This document shows positions 6,264 to 7,344 of a stretch of 7,344 nucleotides of DNA, one piece after another. Numbering within the stretch: position 1 is the stretch's first letter; each line of letters begins with the position of its first letter. Source of the stretch: an uncultured Veillonella sp. Its GTDB lineage: Bacteria; Bacillota; Negativicutes; Veillonellales; Veillonellaceae. The stretch lies in NCBI GenBank assembly GCA_915066865.1, contig CAJZEE010000091.1:1-7344 (forward strand), read 5' to 3'. A program made the translations under genes and the position numbers. Below the pieces are notes generated by a model. It made no database searches and was not told the origin of the DNA. It saw nothing but the letters and a program-made list of their open reading frames with translations.

Positions 6264-7235
6264 TTATAGAGAATGTGCTCTTAATTCTTCAGCAGATTGT
6301 GTGGAAATCCAAGCTGGTGGAATGTCGAATACTGTATAGCAACCTGTGCCGCCGTGTTTAGCAAGTCGGTAGAGACCACGAGCGTAAGCAACAAGTGCAG
6401 AGCCTGTGAATTCAGGGTTAGAGTCAAGTTTCAAAGAGTACTCGATAACGTGACGTGTGCCTTTTGTACTTTCACCAGAGCGAAGAACGAAGCCACCATG
6501 TGGAATGCCTTTATGGTCGCGATCAAGTTCTTCTTGGGAAATGAAGTTAACTACAGTTTCGTAACCTACGAAGTAGTTTTCCATAGTTTTGATTTCGTTT
6601 TCAATTTTAGCTTTGTCTGCATCAGGAGCAGCTACTACGTAGCACTCACGAAGGTGACCTTTATAGCCATCAACATCTGGAGTTTCGCCGTTACGGATAG
6701 CTTCTAGGTATTGTTCTTTAGGAACAGTGTATTGACGAGCGTCAAGAACACCATCGATACGGCGAATGGCATCGGAATGGCCTTGGGATACACCGCGGCC
6801 CCAGAATGTGTAGGATTTACCTTTTGGCAAGATTGCCTCCGCGTAAACGCGTTGCAAAGAGAACATGCCTGGATCCCAACCACAAGAAATTAATGTAGCA
6901 GTTTTGGCCTCTTTAGCTACTTTGTCTACATTAGCGAAGTGTTCAGGAATACGTGCATGTGTATCGAAGGAATCGATACAGTTAAAGTATTTTGTTACCA
7001 TTGGTGTTTGTTCGATAAGATCTGTTGCAGAACCACCGCAAAGAACCATTACATCGATTTTGCCTTTAAAGTTAGGAATATCTTCCATCGTGTAAGTAGG
7101 TACACCAGATACAGTTTCAATACCTTGACGGCGAGAGAATACGCCGATGAGCTCCATATCAGGTTGTAACTGAACAGATGCTTCTACGCCACGAGCTAAG
7201 TTGCCGTAACCAACGATACCAATACGAATATTCAT
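6264..7235 (-). CDS. ddh: meso-Diaminopimelate D-dehydrogenase
   Basis: NADPH-dependent enzyme (EC 1.4.1.16) that reductively aminates tetrahydrodipicolinate with ammonia to meso-2,6-diaminopimelate in one step, feeding peptidoglycan and lysine synthesis. It has 323 residues (Corynebacterium glutamicum Ddh 320) and aligns by eye along the whole length. The N-terminal Rossmann domain opens with GIVGYGNLARG (6-16) and has FSRR (33-36), as expected for NADPH. Substrate-site segments follow: LCGGSATD (65-72), IDSFDTH (87-93), CGWDPGMFS (118-126), FWGRGVSQGHSDAIRRIDGV (144-163), YFVGYE (221-226), PHGG (245-248) and LKLDSNPEF (268-276). Thr170, Arg196, His246 and Asn273 match residues I recall contacting substrate in the C. 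glutamicum enzyme. ATG 7235 has AGGAGG 5 bases upstream. It is a single-gene unit with its own promoter and terminator. Confidence 0.96.
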   Translation of the reverse strand: MNIRIGIVGYGNLARGVEASVQLQPDMELIGVFSRRQGIETVSGVPTYTMEDIPNFKGKIDVMVLCGGSATDLIEQTPMVTKYFNCIDSFDTHARIPEHFANVDKVAKEAKTATLISCGWDPGMFSLQRVYAEAILPKGKSYTFWGRGVSQGHSDAIRRIDGVLDARQYTVPKEQYLEAIRNGETPDVDGYKGHLRECYVVAAPDADKAKIENEIKTMENYFVGYETVVNFISQEELDRDHKGIPHGGFVLRSGESTKGTRHVIEYSLKLDSNPEFTGSALVAYARGLYRLAKHGGTGCYTVFDIPPAWISTQSAEELRAHSL

Positions 7236-7278
7236 ATTAGCCTCCTATATAAGTTGAAATTTAATAATTAACATATTT

Positions 7279-7306
7279 ATTATAGCATAAAATTAATAGC
7301 TTTTAA
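7279..7306 (-). promoter_or_regulatory. Candidate promoter of ddh
   Basis: On the minus strand, TGCTATAAT (7287-7279) is a perfect extended -10. TTAAAA (7306-7301), four of six matches to the -35 consensus, lies 16 bases upstream. Transcription would begin about 37 bases before the ddh ATG. It is the best-formed promoter in the window. Confidence 0.65.
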
Positions 7307-7344
7307 TATTTTTCTATAGAATTTATTAGATGGTATAGAAAATA

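Noticed and set aside
6297..6707. Open frame of 136 residues on the plus strand within ddh
   Set aside because: The opposite strand encodes a full-length, clearly recognisable Ddh. The odd composition of this frame is what a shadow frame would give.

Overview
The window looks like ordinary chromosome from a low-to-medium GC, diderm member of the Firmicutes. The best guess is Negativicutes, probably Veillonella or a close relative. This rests on the mix of a meso-diaminopimelate dehydrogenase, a cyclopropane fatty acid synthase, Firmicutes-like ribosome binding sites (GGAGG, AAAGGTGG) and AT-rich spacers, plus the general look of the proteins. No rRNA or other marker gene is present, so the genus is inference.

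Layout from left to right: a small CsbD-family stress protein (+, 46-282); a bidirectional terminator; the universal P-loop ATPase YchF (-, 360-1466); a 354-base AT-rich divergent spacer with candidate promoters for both flanking genes; a cyclopropane-fatty-acyl-phospholipid synthase (+, 1821-2993); a second bidirectional terminator; a three-gene ABC importer operon on the minus strand, transcribed as lipoprotein binding protein (4959-6059), FecCD-type permease (3938-4945) and ATPase (3165-3941); the terminator of the next gene; and meso-diaminopimelate D-dehydrogenase (-, 6264-7235) with its own promoter near the right edge.

The genes do not form one pathway. CsbD, YchF and Cfa are each linked in other bacteria to stress or stationary-phase physiology. 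Ddh supplies meso-diaminopimelate for peptidoglycan and lysine. The ABC operon is a self-contained uptake unit of the iron-siderophore/cobalamin/haem/molybdate class. It has a terminator on each side and is visibly more AT-rich than ychF and ddh, so it reads like an accessory cassette whose ligand cannot be told from sequence.

I found no tRNA, rRNA, CRISPR array, insertion sequence, prophage or recognisable riboswitch. I do not see a convincing new system here. The points most worth a second look are the unknown ligand of the importer, the long untranslated region before cfa, the repeated use of extended -10 promoters, and the helical tail of the CsbD-like protein.
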